Origin: Branchiostoma floridae
Taxonomy: Eukaryota > Chordata > Leptocardii > Amphioxiformes > Branchiostomatidae
Direction of reading: 5' to 3'
DNA length: 64,000 nucleotides
Assembly (NCBI RefSeq): GCF_000003815.2
Contig: NC_049987.1
Coordinates: 772,133 to 836,132 of the forward strand
In this document: piece by piece, positions 34,504 to 46,127 of the stretch
Position numbering within the stretch: the first letter of the stretch is position 1
Layout of the letters: every line of letters begins with the position of its first letter
The notes under the pieces: model-generated
Seen by the model: only the letters and a program-made list of their open reading frames with translations
Databases searched by the model: none
What the model was told of the DNA's origin: nothing
Translations under genes and position numbers: made by a program

Positions 34504-35125
34504 AGGGTGACGCAAAAATTAGCACCTGCGCCTAGAATCCCCGGTGGGATAGCTCAATTAAAAACAAGTCTTTAAGCCATTGAAAAGCATTTCTTGGTGG
34601 GATTTTATGTAAAATCTGGGCATTTGGGGAGTAGCTGCAGTAGGAAAGACCCTGCACTTGTTGAATTAGTTGGAAAAATGACATTTCTCCATCGAGGGGT
34701 TTTCCACATCCCCTGAAATAGTGGTATCGTCGCCAGAATGCTTTTTTTCAGCCAAATGGGCCAATCCTAGGGATCTAATTTGGGGTTGGATCAAAAGACT
34801 AGCCGTATAGAAATTCTTTGCTATGAATTTTCTGAGACTAGACATAGTTGGCTATCTTTTGAAGGTTAGTTTTTATGGCTTGAACCTTTTATTCTTGACA
34901 TAATTGCATATTTGTTTCCGCAACTCTCCCATGGAATTGCATGTATTACTGTGGAAAATTCAAAGGCTGCGTCTCCCCTACAGGAATTCAGGTAGGCATG
35001 GATTAGGCCATTCCTGTTCATTTTAAGGGCTTTTTTGCCATTGATCTGTTATCTAAGCAAGGAATAGGGTTCAGGTGACTGTCATTTACTTGTGATTTAC
35101 CCCATTTTTAGTTACTTTTGGCCCT
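34504..35125 (+). repeat. Third copy of the 340-bp unit plus its extension
   Basis: It matches 31291-31925 over its full length with scattered differences, including the short insertion GAATAGGGTTCA near 35065. The following 35126-35840 stretch is A/T-rich without a supported feature. Confidence 0.75.
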
Positions 35126-36244
35126 CTTCCTTGTTTTTCTCAGCAGCCGTAAGGTTGCCCAGAGGGTCTGTACAGTGATTTTCAAGACCTTGTCTGAAAA
35201 CTGCCATAACTAAGCCATAGATTGTAAAAAACGGTTCAAACTCGGCAGAGAGGTAAAATAGAGCATTATGGTTGTAAAAATGTTAATTTATGATGGTAAT
35301 TGTCATACATTTTTATAATTTCATATATAATATAATGTATATTTTTTCACAAAAAAGGCAAATCGAGGAACCATTCCCAGCATTAGAAACGTAAGATTTT
35401 CTGAGGATACATACTTTGATCTACTCCCGTTTGGGAACTGTTTAGCAACATTAAAAATATTATTCCTGTTTTAATAAAAATGTTTTTTTATCTTTTCCAG
35501 TAACATAGTTTTTGGGTGTCCCTATCTTTCTTGCCTTATAGCATAAGACAGCTAATGATAAGTAAAATGTGCAACACACCTTTGTGTAGCACAGGTCATT
35601 ACAAATCATTCTACTTCAAATCTAATCTTTCTTAGAGATAGCTAGGGGTCCTCAGAACGTTTTAAAGTTTAGATTACAAATATTTCCCTTCAAGAGAAAA
35701 TCTCGCTGTCAATCAAGCCAAGTGGCTAATGAATAATGTCCTTCGCACCCCTATGAGATGTAATTATCTGTAATTTGCACTTGCCACAAAACAAAACGTC
35801 TAATGATTACAAGTCTTTTGTTTAGTAGTCTTTTGTTATGCAGTGTGTCTAAGTTGTATTGCTTTTTATGCATTTATTGCCTTTAGTATAGATGATAACA
35901 TGAAAGTACAAAGTGTAAGCTTTCTGGTCATGTACAGATTTTTTTTTTTGCATTTACTTTCTTATATGGTCACAAATAAGTAAGTGTGGATTATGTTGAC
36001 TAACCAGTTCAGCACTAAGGACAGACCACGGCCATTTTACTTACATCTTATGACACTTGTTTGCATTCTCCTCTTTAAATGTATTATCTCACATTGTCAA
36101 GACAGCTTTGTAGTCTACATTGTGGCATCGTGGCGGTACTAGTAAGTGATGTGTGTATAGAGTGTCAAGAAATATGTTTCATTGCTCTTTATGCCTTTAT
36201 TAACTTTAGTATAGATGACAACAACACTATTTTTTAACAAACAT

Positions 36245-36487
36245 TTAAACACCATACACAAACTAAAGTTCAATTAGCTCAGGGAAGCTTTCGAGACGAA
36301 CTCTGTCTCTTTGTCAACCCGAAGATCTCATCTACATTGAGGAGTTTCTCTGTCACGTGACGGTTGATGGGCATTGTCACGTGACAAGACACAGTCATAC
36401 ACAGGTCTCAGATAGTGCTGCCCCCTGTCCATGTTCAAAGTGCTCTTCTGACGACAAATCTGGATGGCCTCCCGCACACCCCTTGCA
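36245..36487 (-). mobile_element. Penelope-like element C-terminal remnant
   Basis: On the minus strand the frame reads VREAIQICRQKSTLNMD, then GQHYLRP, and later PQCR and VDKETEFVSKASLS. In GIY-YIG-containing Penelope-like elements the endonuclease is followed by an (R)EAI.I....LN.D.G stretch and a short end, which this resembles. Stops are present. It is too short for a firm clade. Confidence 0.45.
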
Positions 36488-36825
36488 AATAACACTATAT
36501 TGATGTAACATGAAAGTACAGACCATAAGCTAACTAGTCATGTACAGAACAGAAAGTTGGCCTTTCCTTTATTGCATCGTCAAAAAATGAAGTGTGGATT
36601 TTGCTGACTAGTCAGTTTAGTACCAAGGGCAGTCCATAGTCATAAACTTACCTGTTATGATACCTGTATGCATTTTTTTTCTTCACATGTATAATCTGAC
36701 TTTGTCAAGAAAAGTCATCAGCTTTTTAGTCTACATTGAGGCATCTGTGGCGGTGCTAGTCAGTGTTGTGTAAAAGAATGTGTTAAAATATACTTTTTAT
36801 TGCCTTTTATTACTTTATTACCTCC

Positions 36826-36869
<44 letters not shown>
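36826..36869. repeat. Compound TA/TG microsatellite
   Basis: A run of about ten TA units passes directly into about twelve TG units. Frames across it are artefacts. Confidence 0.9.
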
Positions 36870-36954
36870 TATGACTATGTTATTAAACAAGAAAGACAGT
36901 ACAAGTTGTAAGCTTCTAGTTGATGTATCGGAAAGTAGTGTAGTGTTTGTCATA

Positions 36955-37215
36955 AAGGTACGGAAAGATGTATCACTCATCACTCGTCTCGTAGGTCGGG
37001 TGGCCGTAGGGGCAGTTGGACTGTTCACAATTGCTTTCCAATTCTTGCGATCTTCGGCCAGTCTCGTCACCTGGGCTGACGTCCTTCCTGTCCAGTCTTT
37101 TAGGTCGTTAATCCATGCTCGGCGGGGGCGACCCCTTGGCCGCACTCCTGCTTTTCCTTGTAAGATTGTATGTGTCAAGGTTCCTTTTCGCCTAGACGCA
37201 TGTTCAAACCACTGA
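36955..37215 (-). mobile_element. LINE C-terminal fragment
   Basis: On the minus strand the frame reads THTILQGKAG, GVRPRGRPRRAWINDL and VTRLAEDRKNWKAIV, then PTAPTATRPTR. The G.R.RGRPRR.W..D motif followed by a ..LA.DR..W...V block is the usual C-terminal end of several invertebrate non-LTR retrotransposons. It is inserted in the tandem array. Confidence 0.65.
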
Positions 37216-37490
37216 AGCTTCTATCTTTTGATGTATACTCATTTCGAATCGAACACCTTTTTGCTGAAATGTCAGTTCTGTGACGGAACAATCAAAAACT
37301 CACCTGCAGTGATACCTGGGTGTTTTATTCCTCACACATGTAGTTCTAATCAGGATATGTTAGCAATGTTGTAGCGTTCACACTGTATTTTAATATGCGA
37401 CAGAAAATATAATACCAGAGGTTTATCAAAATAATTTGTGTTATTGCCTTATTGCCCTTGTTTTTCATTATTGATGACATTCGGTAACAC

Positions 37491-39159
37491 TTGTTTGAGA
37501 TTTTCTAATTGTAGAGACTTTTAACTTTCTATACATGTGTAACATTCTTGGGTTACATGGGAGAAAAGTAACTATTAATGGGCAAAGGGTAAGAAATGCC
37601 CAGCACGGGGAGGGTTTACTAGTAACAAGAAATGCTTTTAAAAAAAAGCTGGCAAGGCAGCCTCAAATGTTGAGAATGCAACGGTGGAAGAGGGTAGTTT
37701 ATGAATGACTGGAAATGCAGACTGTTATCGGTAGCCACACTGGTAGAGTATGATTAATCGTGTGGAAGTGCAGATTTTGGCACAGTGTACTAGTGGTAAT
37801 CAATCGATAATTTGGCACAGTGGTAATCAATTGAGTCGAAGTGCAGAGTTGAAATGAATCTGTTTTATGCTCGGATTGAGTGTTTACTTGAGTTTAATTT
37901 ATGATAGAAAGCTGCAATGCTTCAAAAATTCCATTCGTGTTATTGCAACTTCTTTGAATGTAAAAGTAAATAAAAACACACTAAGGAGACTGCATTAATT
38001 CGATTAAAGAATGAAATGAGACCAACAAGGACTTGTATAGTGGAATCATTTTCTTTCCTTTTCTTTTCATCTTTAGTTATAAGTCTATAGGAACAAAAGC
38101 GTGCAAGATGTGTAAAAGTAAGTTGTGATTAAAATTGTCTAGTAGCCATTTTGTGAAAAGCGACAGCACAAATTTTCCTTAATTTCATGCGATGTACTGG
38201 TACTTAATAAGCTGCATATACACAGTGGGATGCATATGTTGGTAATGATTCAAAGATGAAGCCTTCACTGTTGCATTATTACCAACATATACATGAATGG
38301 GCCTTCACCCTCACCTTCACCGTGAAGGCCCCTTCGTTCAGTCGAGGACATCATCATCTCAGATGTCAACACGGGAAGGCCCCTACTATAAACAATTCGC
38401 TTCCACGTTCCAGACAATAGTTGTCCTGGATCTTTTTTGTTTCGTCTTCGCTTTCAACTTCCACATATTATCCATAATGAATATTGCTGTGAATGCACAA
38501 TATCAACCGTAAACTGGCTGAAGATTTTGTGAACAACTACAGGCCACCAAATGCAAAAGGTCATGCCATGCGAGTACTCCGTCCCCCGCTAAATATTTCT
38601 TAAAGTAAGATTTATTACTTACCAAGGATCATCTTCTAAGCAATGATATGGACCTTTGCTGTACGATCAAATAAAAAGCTTTAACTTCATGAACTCCGGT
38701 GTCAGGCCTACATTTTCGTCAAGTGCTATATATTATTTATTCTCTTGGATGATCGTTATATATCCAAAACGAGACTATACAGAACTGAAACCGAGCGAAA
38801 ATTAACATGTAAAGAAGCACAATGGAACAGAAGGACATTTTAAGCACCAGCGTCGGTTCCACAGTAGCTTGTAGTTAACAGATACAAATATAACAACGGT
38901 TCTGGTGCCGTTCCACAAGTTGCAAAAATGTCTCTAAATAGTTAGATCACTCACGACGCATTTATTTAAATGCTGTTACATATATGTACCTCTAAACGGA
39001 GCGCTCTTGCCCCACTCCCCCTAAGAACTAAAGCTGTGCAGTACTATGGCAAAGACAGAATTTTTTCTTCCTTCTCCTTTGCTAAAAGATAACTAATAGC
39101 CACAATATTGTCTTATGTATCTCATCGTCCAAATAAACATCACAACATCTCGGATGCCG
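37491..39159. other. No gene seen; two small hairpins near 38230-38335
   Basis: CATATGTTGGTAAT (about 38237) pairs with ATTACCAACATAT (about 38278). GGCCTTCAC pairs with GTGAAGGCC around 38300-38330. A plus frame at 38297-38512 has no recognised content. The remainder is plain A/T-rich sequence. Confidence 0.4.
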
Positions 39160-39163
39160 TTAA

Positions 39164-40660
39164 AGGACAGCATCAGAAAATTTTCAATTCATTATTTTCC
39201 AGTAGTTTACTCATTAAAAAGTTGATGTACGTCAATTTTTACATTGATCCGCCTAATATGACCCTGTAGACACGTTTGAACTTCGCGCTCTCCTCCCCTC
39301 TCCCGCCGCGCTGGGCCATGACGTAATGGCCGCGTTCTGAGAGTCTGACGTCACAGATCCAAAACTTCTAGCCAGCCATTTTGCTCCGTGAACCTCGGTC
39401 CTCTCAGCGGTAAATAATCACTCCGCCATTCTGGAGTTCAGTCCGTAGTTGTTGACAATTACTTTCGTGGACCTGTAAGTCGCATTGTGACCTGTCTACG
39501 AAGCCATAGTCCCCGGGAGACTAAACATGAATGAGCTTGCCTGCGAGTAAACCGCGCGGCGACGGGACGAAATCAGAACAATTGCGGTGGGGAAGGTTCA
39601 CGCACCGTGCCATTCTGGACTGTTACAAGAGCGAGTTGGGGTCAATCCTTACCTTCTCCTTTCCAGACAGCACAGCGATAATTACACGTAAGCTTCCACG
39701 AATTTTGGTTGAATTCACAGTTGTCCAGCTGGCAGTGACATTAAAAAAAAAAAAGAAACATTTTCCTCTGACAACATCGGACGATCCCCTTTTCGCGCCG
39801 AAACATACATACAAAACAGGCCGGCATTGTGAATGGCGCGAAATGTCGGCTTCGTTTCAGAGTCCGTCTTTTATTTTGATGGAACACCCAACAAGCTACA
39901 TGATTGAAAAACCGGACAGTGCAGATAATTTACCTGAGAAACAGAAAATAAAGTGAGAGGCGAGGCGTAACTCGCTCGAATCTGTACAAGTTGCAGTGCT
40001 ATCTGTTTCGGCACGATAAGGGGATCGTTCGATATGTAGTGATCAAGGGTATGTTGTCAGAGAAAAATGTTTCTTTTTTTTTAATGTCACTGCCAGTTGG
40101 ACAACTGTGAGTTCAACCAAAATTCGTGGAAGCTTACGTGTAATTATCGCTGTGCTGTCTGGAAAGGAGAAGGTAAGGATTGACCCAAACTCGCTCTTGT
40201 AACAGTCCAGAATGGCACGGTGCGTGAACCTTCCCCACCGCCATTGTTCTGATTTCGTCCCGTCGCCGCGCGGTTTACTCGCAGGCAAGCTCATTCATGT
40301 TTAGTCTCCCGGGGACTATAGCTTCGTAGACAGGTCACAATGCGACTTACAGGTCCACGAAAGTAATTGTCAACAACTACGGACTGAACTCCAGAATGGC
40401 GGAGTGATTATTTACCGCTGATAGGACCGAGGTTCACGGAGCAAAATGGCTGGCTAGAAGTTTTGGATCTGTGACGTCAGACTCTCAGAACGCGGCCATT
40501 ACGTCATCGGCCAGCGCGGCGGGGAAAGGAGGAGAGCGCGAAGTTCAAACGTGTCTACAGGGTCATATTAGGCGGATCAATGTAAAAATTGACGTACATC
40601 AACTTTTTAATGAGTAAACTACTGGAAAATAATGAATTGAAAATTTTCTGATGCTGTCCT
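39164..40660. mobile_element. 1.5-kb TTAA-bordered palindrome with CpG-rich arms
   Basis: TTAA lies at 39160-39163 and 40661-40664. The arms, 39164 to about 39795 and about 40017 to 40660, are nearly identical inverted copies of about 630 bp around a loop of roughly 220 bp. Each arm carries a CG-dense stretch with TGACGTAATGGCCGCG, GACGTCACAG, GCCATTTTGCTCC and a CCTGTAAGTCGC donor-like site. Each arm also carries the start of a reading frame (MSLPASKPRGDGTK). The left copy extends 141 codons through the loop (39531-39956); the right copy is 83 codons. The content looks like a copied promoter and first exon. No transposase is seen. Confidence 0.85.
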
Positions 40661-40863
40661 TTAAGATTGTATTGAAATCAAATGGATTTATGTCCTACCA
40701 ACCTCCCTACGAACCACTGACTTCTTTATGATAAAGCTGGCTGGAATTGCGCAATGCATCTTGGGAAAAAAGCGCCCTCAAGCGATCCATTGCAGCATCT
40801 CCGCAGCATAACCACTGGTTGCCTGGACTTGCGGACACCTCCCATGCATTGATCCAGCCTATA

Positions 40864-41256
40864 CACCTTTCTCACGCGGCGGCCATGATAGATCGAAGAA
40901 GAGGTCAATGAGGCAAACAGACAAAACGTATTTCTAAAATCAGGTCCCATTTAGTTTTCCCCCAAACCACACAAATTTTCATGATATAAGATAGAATGAT
41001 AAGTACTACAAGAAGTGTTATGCACCGAAAGATGTAGCAATTTAGAGTAGTGTAGACTGACCCCATAGTCCCTTAAGAGATGCAAAACAACAACATAATA
41101 ATGCAATTTTTTAACGAATTTGCAGCCATTCACTTATTGGTCGATTTCCTAATTGGCAGGCTACCATTGGTCGAACTGCTAATTATGATGGACAGCCTTT
41201 TGTTTGCCACATTGAACTCGTTTTCGATCTATCATGGCCGCCGCGTGAGAAAGGTG
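40864..41256. mobile_element. Short element with 37-bp inverted ends
   Basis: CACCTTTCTCACGCGGCGGC continuing to ATCGAA at the left is matched in reverse by TTCGAT through GGCCGCCGCGTGAGAAAGG to GGTG at the right. The TSD is not clear (TA is possible on the left). The interior includes TTGCAAATT-like A/T-rich DNA and no gene. Confidence 0.7.
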
Positions 41257-41284
41257 TGATACCAGTCGTAAAGCAAAGCAGCCG

Positions 41285-41605
41285 ATCCGGCTGCCTTGCA
41301 AAAAACAAGACCACAAGTTCATGCTACCACATCAAATCACTTCATACAACAAATTAACCCTTTATATTATACTTGTGGCTCTTGTCCCACTGTTTCCGAC
41401 AAGAACACATTCGTTCAAGATCACATTTCCTAGCCATCGCATCAAATCATTTTAAACGACAAACTAACCCTTCATACTTGTGGCTCTTGCCGTCCCACTG
41501 TTTCCGACAAGACCACAAGATCACACTACCTAGTCATCGCATCAAATCACTTCATGCAGCAAACTAACCCTTCATATTTGTGTCTCTTGTCGTCAAATCA
41601 CTTCA
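41285..41605. repeat. Tandem array, three units of about 105 bp
   Basis: Units share CATCAAATCA, CTAACCCTTCATA, TTGTGGCTCTTG and CCCACTGTTTCCGACAAGA. The third unit is cut short. It is not coding. Confidence 0.8.
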
Positions 41606-42869
41606 TACAAATAACAAATCACAAATAACTGATATACAAACTTAGAAATAGCCAAATAAGGTTGTAGGTCAGCTAAAACGATCTGTATGCTTGATGAACT
41701 TAAAAACAGCATCAAATAAATGACAGTTCTGAATGGTATATAGTACTGGGTTTCCCCTGAGTAAGGTTGAACATAAAATATTTTCAGTGGTTTGTCTTGG
41801 GTCGAATTGTAAGATACCTTGCATGAACATAGTCGTCAAAGATGGCAACATATCTTGCATTATTGTATAAAGGACAAAAGGACAGAAGTATTTATGGTCG
41901 AAAGTAGGTCGGGCACAAAAGACTACGTCACAGTACTTGAAAAGCCATAGAAATATTTATGCACGTCAGTGATTCGAAAACTGTGGTGGATAGTAGAGGA
42001 ATGGGTGCATTTTGAAGCTGTATGGCTTCGGTTACAATGTATGTTTGGCTGTATAGATTTTCGCTCACGAATCCGGTTCCCACCATTTCATTGTGTCGGC
42101 TGCAGTATGGTGACTTCCGCTGGGGTCAAATAAAAGTGTTTTTCTGGGAAAACGAGCAGACAAACTATAATTCATTTTCACATATTTTGTAGATTCTACC
42201 CTGTCCTCCAACATATACAAATTGTGATCGTTACTTTTGCACCCTGCTATAAATTTTGAGGCGCCGAACCTTCTCACTTAAGAATATGAATTTTGCTAAA
42301 TAAGTGAACTGTTAGATCAGTATTAAGGGTTGTCTACAACCATATAATCACATGTAAAAATACCTCTGTATTCTATTTCTTCACATATATAATTCTGATG
42401 TGGTGAACTCACCATAAATGATACCATGAATATAGCTCTAGCTGTTTTTAGGATGTGACATAATACATAATACTGCAGCTTTGATACTAGTACTTTTATA
42501 TGTTTTACATACTATAATACATAAATGTTTTGAAAAGAACTTCTTTACGGATTTTTCAAAAGTACAAACTTTTAGCTTTGTATGGTGTATAGCTTGATAG
42601 GGTTATTTGTCAGGAAAGTTACTTAAGAATAACAGTTAAAATAATACCCCTCTTTTCCAAGACGTCTGAAACGTCTAACACAGGGAGAATGTCTGCTCAA
42701 AATTTGCCAGCACCACAAGGGATAATAAAAGTCAACGTTACGTATTATGCATCCCACAAACATCCATATACAGTCAAAACTGTGTTAGAGGCCACCTTCG
42801 CATAGCTACCACCTGGTCAATGCGGTCAATTTTTGTCGGTCCATTTTAAACAACAGACGCACGCAAACT
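41606..42869. other. No supported feature
   Basis: A/T-rich sequence. Short minus-strand frames at 41669-41860 and 42065-42277 lack motifs. Confidence 0.4.
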
Positions 42870-43589
42870 GTGTTAATAAAGAAAGCTTTTATCGCATTTT
42901 CCAATAAGTTATTCAATTCAGCAACTGATTTGCATAAGTAATGTTTAATGATGTTCACCTGTGCATAACTTCCAAATGCTGCAAGTAACAATTTCCTGTC
43001 ATTTAACCACAATGAAATTATAGCTTTTTCTCATAAAATATGCAAATTCGGTATTTATTTTGCATAATGTATATTTATAAATATTCTTCTCTTTCACAGT
43101 TACAAATGTCACATGTTGCAATGGCGCTGTAATGGAACTGAGGGTGTTTACACGATTTCCCAATTAAGTATGCAAATTAAATTCAATTGGCATAGTTAAT
43201 AATAATGTAATTTTGTTAAGCGTCACTTAAGCTAACTACATACCAAAAATTACGACAATCCGTAAATACCTTCTTGAGTTATTCCCTTTCAAAGTGTTAT
43301 TCCCTTTCAAACACTAAAGCGGATCCTGCAGTTACAAAACAAGCCGCTAGCGGTCCCACTTACTCTCGGCCCCGCGAGCTACTAGTATCTACCGCTAAAG
43401 CATCATGACAACAGCATATCCAGAAACAGAGATTTCACACCCGGAAGTGCCGCTCCTGTACCGTAACAAGACTCTAGAGGGTCCAAAATCAAATCGATTC
43501 CAGGTGTTATCAAGATCTACCCACATACCGAATATAAAAACACTCCATCCAGGCGTTCTCCAGTTATACCGGTGTTCTACACAAACACA

Positions 43590-43660
<71 letters not shown>
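42870..43660 (+). mobile_element. CA-tailed interspersed repeat
   Basis: AT-rich pieces with TTGCATAA and ATGCAAAT are followed by CAAGCCGCTAGCGGTCCC, CTCTAGAGGGTCCAAAATCA, ACTCCATCCAGGCGTTCTCC and the CA run. The same order of motifs occurs at 20840-21600 read on the opposite strand. I infer a shared non-autonomous repeat with a CA tail. Confidence 0.45.
43583..43659. repeat. CA microsatellite
   Basis: A nearly uninterrupted CA run of about 38 units, with one T substitution near its start. Confidence 0.97.
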
Positions 43661-43662
<2 letters not shown>

Positions 43663-43929
43663 ACAAACGCTACTCAAAATTTAATCTTATTGGCAAAGGT
43701 AATAAAGGTTATCAAACATGGTTTACAGACGATATCAACACTGCAGATTTGTTTATATGACGCAAGCAGCTGACGCAAGTGATTTCGACTTTGTCTTTTC
43801 TTTAAGATTCAAATTTGACGATATCTTTCACATTTCACTTCTGTCAGTTAAGGCCATTTTTAATAGGTGGAGCCTACTTGGTTTGATAGGCATCTTTTTT
43901 GGCAATTTATTGGCGTTTCTTTCATGGAT

Positions 43930-45020
43930 ATCTGAGCGTTGGCCAATCCCTGGGTGCCCCCAACGCGTACCGCGGCCGTTTAAGCTCACCCGCGTGCAAA
44001 TAGCTGTCTACAAAACGTTGGCAATCTTTGGGGATCCGTCAGTGGTAATACCCCCCTCACAATAGGCGCGATTCGATCGGAAGACTAGTTTACGAACTCT
44101 GAATGACATTTTCGTGAGTAAGACGTCCGGTGTTTTCACGATCATCTTGCGATTTTTACGGATCGCCGGCAGTTTTCAGGAGTCTTACGACGGTCGCGGT
44201 GCAGCGAAACATGTTCTTAACATATGCGACTAGTCGAAGGAAATCTCCAAAATCGCACAGCTCGTTACCGAGTCGCAGATTGTGCGTACAAATCGTGCGT
44301 ACCTTGCAAGGGTATCGGTCAATAGTCTTGCGTCAATCCAACGATTAAAGACCGATAGGCGAGCAAAGACATAGTTATTAATCATCGAACGCAAATCGGA
44401 TGGCGAACGCCCGTCAGTTGGGCAACGTTCGGGCGACGTTCGCCCGACTTCCGTTTGTTTACAAATATTGAATTTCTGGGAATGTGAGGGTAATTCTAAC
44501 ATTGTGGCCGTTGTGGCAGTATGTAGGCTGGCTTTGTGACACACTTTCTTTCTTGCGTCATTTCTATTATGCCCGCGCATTCCATTCATTGGTTAAAAAG
44601 ATTCCGACAACAAAATAAGCAACATTTATTGATCTCTTGCCTTTTATGAGGAACGTTTTGTGTTACCTTGTCCGCGTGCAAGAGGTCATGGGAGGTTTAT
44701 TATCATAGATTTATTCACCGTCGATCTCACGAGCCTCGCGTATATGTGAGGGGGACAGTTTTGAGGCGAAAAATACGCAAGACCATCTTAAGATCTTAAA
44801 ATCAGCCGACCTTCCTGCGTCCGAAGATCGTATATAATGTGAGGGGGGTATTAGTACCGCCTCCTTACGAACTCGTAGGGAATCCGACGGATTTTGTAGC
44901 ACGCAGCGCAGAATTTTACATGCAGGCAAAACTGTGTGCCATCGGGCTGTGGATTCGGACACCGTATGTGCCAGTACGGGCAACGCGCCTGCCTTGTACA
45001 GATATACGTGGCGGGCGTGG
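43930..45020 (+). pseudogene. Duplicated exon-like fragment, copy 1, split by a transposon
   Basis: Positions 43930-44045 and 44854-45020 together match 45650-45930. Past the insertion, the plus frame reads PPYELVGNPTDFVARSAEFY and then MQAKLCAIGLW before TAA near 45025. Copy 2 keeps YELVGNPPDFGKHRHAELYE in the same frame, so the peptide is partly conserved between copies. The shared left part has GGCAATCTTT, GGGATCCGT and AGTGGTAA. I do not recognise the domain. Confidence 0.4.
44049..44850. mobile_element. Harbinger-like non-autonomous element, 802 bp
   Basis: The inverted ends are TACCCCCCTCACA and TGTGAGGGGGGTA, flanked by TAA on the left (44046-44048) and TTA on the right (44851-44853). 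The uninterrupted paralogue at 45730-45732 has a single TAA at the matching point. A 3-bp TWA target fits PIF/Harbinger. The interior is CG-rich, with GACGTTCGCC and TTACGACGGTCGC pieces and no transposase. Confidence 0.75.
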
Positions 45021-45049
45021 CCTTTAAAAAACAAAACGTACGGACAAAT

Positions 45050-45640
45050 TACGGGTTGTGCCGGGCCCTAGGCTTTACTCGGTGGCTGCATGTTTGATGC
45101 CTGGGCGACTATATCTGAGTACTGAACAGCTCTCTGGGTGATTCCTGTCCGAATTACAAACTAAATGGTCAATTCGTCGGTGGCTCACTAGCTTGAATGC
45201 TTTCTGGTGTCTCCTCGGATGGCTTTTTGGCTGCTCACTTAAACCCCAGACACATTGCATACAAATCGATCGGACGACAGGTCCACGCAAGAGTCGGCCG
45301 ATGTTACCTGTGTATTTAAACATGTTCTTCGCTTCTGATAAACGACTTGTCACCGATAATCTCGAGGCCCAACCATACTCACTGATTGTCTGGGAATCGG
45401 GTGAGCATAGACATTTTCTTTAATTATTGGCTCGAATTTACACTCGATTTCCCATACTCTGTTTTGTCAGTACATGTAACAACTTTCGTGTAATTCTGAC
45501 ATCGTGGCTCCCAAGGTAGAATGTGGGCAGATTTTATCACAAAACCTTTTTTGTTTCAATTTTTCAAATTCTGTCCGTGAGATTTATTATTTAGTTTGAA
45601 AAATCCCCAAACTAACACAACAAAAACTAAACTAATGCAC
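45050..45640. other. No supported feature
   Basis: Unassigned sequence between the two duplicated fragments. Frames on both strands overlap without motif support. Confidence 0.35.
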
Positions 45641-45649
45641 ATTTTATCT

Positions 45650-45930
45650 TAATGTGTATTTCCACGGGGAAGCCAAGTGCGCTGGTGCACATGCAAAAAC
45701 GCGGGCAATCTTTTGGGATCCGTAAGTGGTAAGTAACGCAACCGTACGAACTCGTAGGGAATCCGCCGGATTTTGGAAAACACAGACACGCCGAACTTTA
45801 CGAGGAGGCAAAAGTTTGTGGGCCATCGCGCTGCAGATTCGCCCGGTCCACAGTATGTGCCAGTATGCGCAACGAGCCTTTCCTGTACATCCTGGACGTT
45901 TTCAGAAATACGTAGTGAACGTGACGTCCC
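45650..45930 (+). pseudogene. Duplicated exon-like fragment, copy 2 (uninterrupted)
   Basis: The plus frame reads YELVGNPPDFGKHRHAELYE, EAKVCGPSRCRFARS and then NEPFLYILDVFRNT before TAG near 45920. It is homologous to copy 1 through the same frame and provides the empty site for the Harbinger-like element. It could be an exon of a local multicopy gene. The next 200 bases show nothing clear. Confidence 0.4.
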
Positions 45931-46127
45931 AAGAAAAGATTTTGGCCACTGAGCTTGTGGCTGCCTTACTGACTATGCTTTGATTTTCTTGTCTGTTCGC
46001 TTTTTCAGAACATAACTTTTTCTGATCACATTGGAGTCAAGATAAACTCATTTTGTGAAAGTGAGGAGAAATTTTAAATTTAGAATAACTCATGATACGA
46101 GTAGAAATCATAATGATCAACACTCAC

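Larger units (their letters stand above)
35840..37490 (+). repeat. Interrupted tandem array, unit about 350-370 bp
   Basis: At least three units share CATGAAAGTACA, GTGTGGATT.TG.TGACTA, CAGTTTAGTACCAAGGGCAG-like text, TAGTCTACATTG.GGCAT, GTGGCGGT.CTAGT and TTATTGCCTTT. A Penelope-like piece splits the first from the second, and a microsatellite and a LINE end break the third. Confidence 0.65.

Noticed and set aside
36810-37215. 122-123 codon ORFs on both strands through the TG run
   Set aside because: The low-complexity part is the microsatellite. Only the minus-strand 36955-37215 portion is meaningful, as a LINE end.
43395-43773. ORFs with long Thr-His or Cys-Val repeats
   Set aside because: They are translations of the CA microsatellite.
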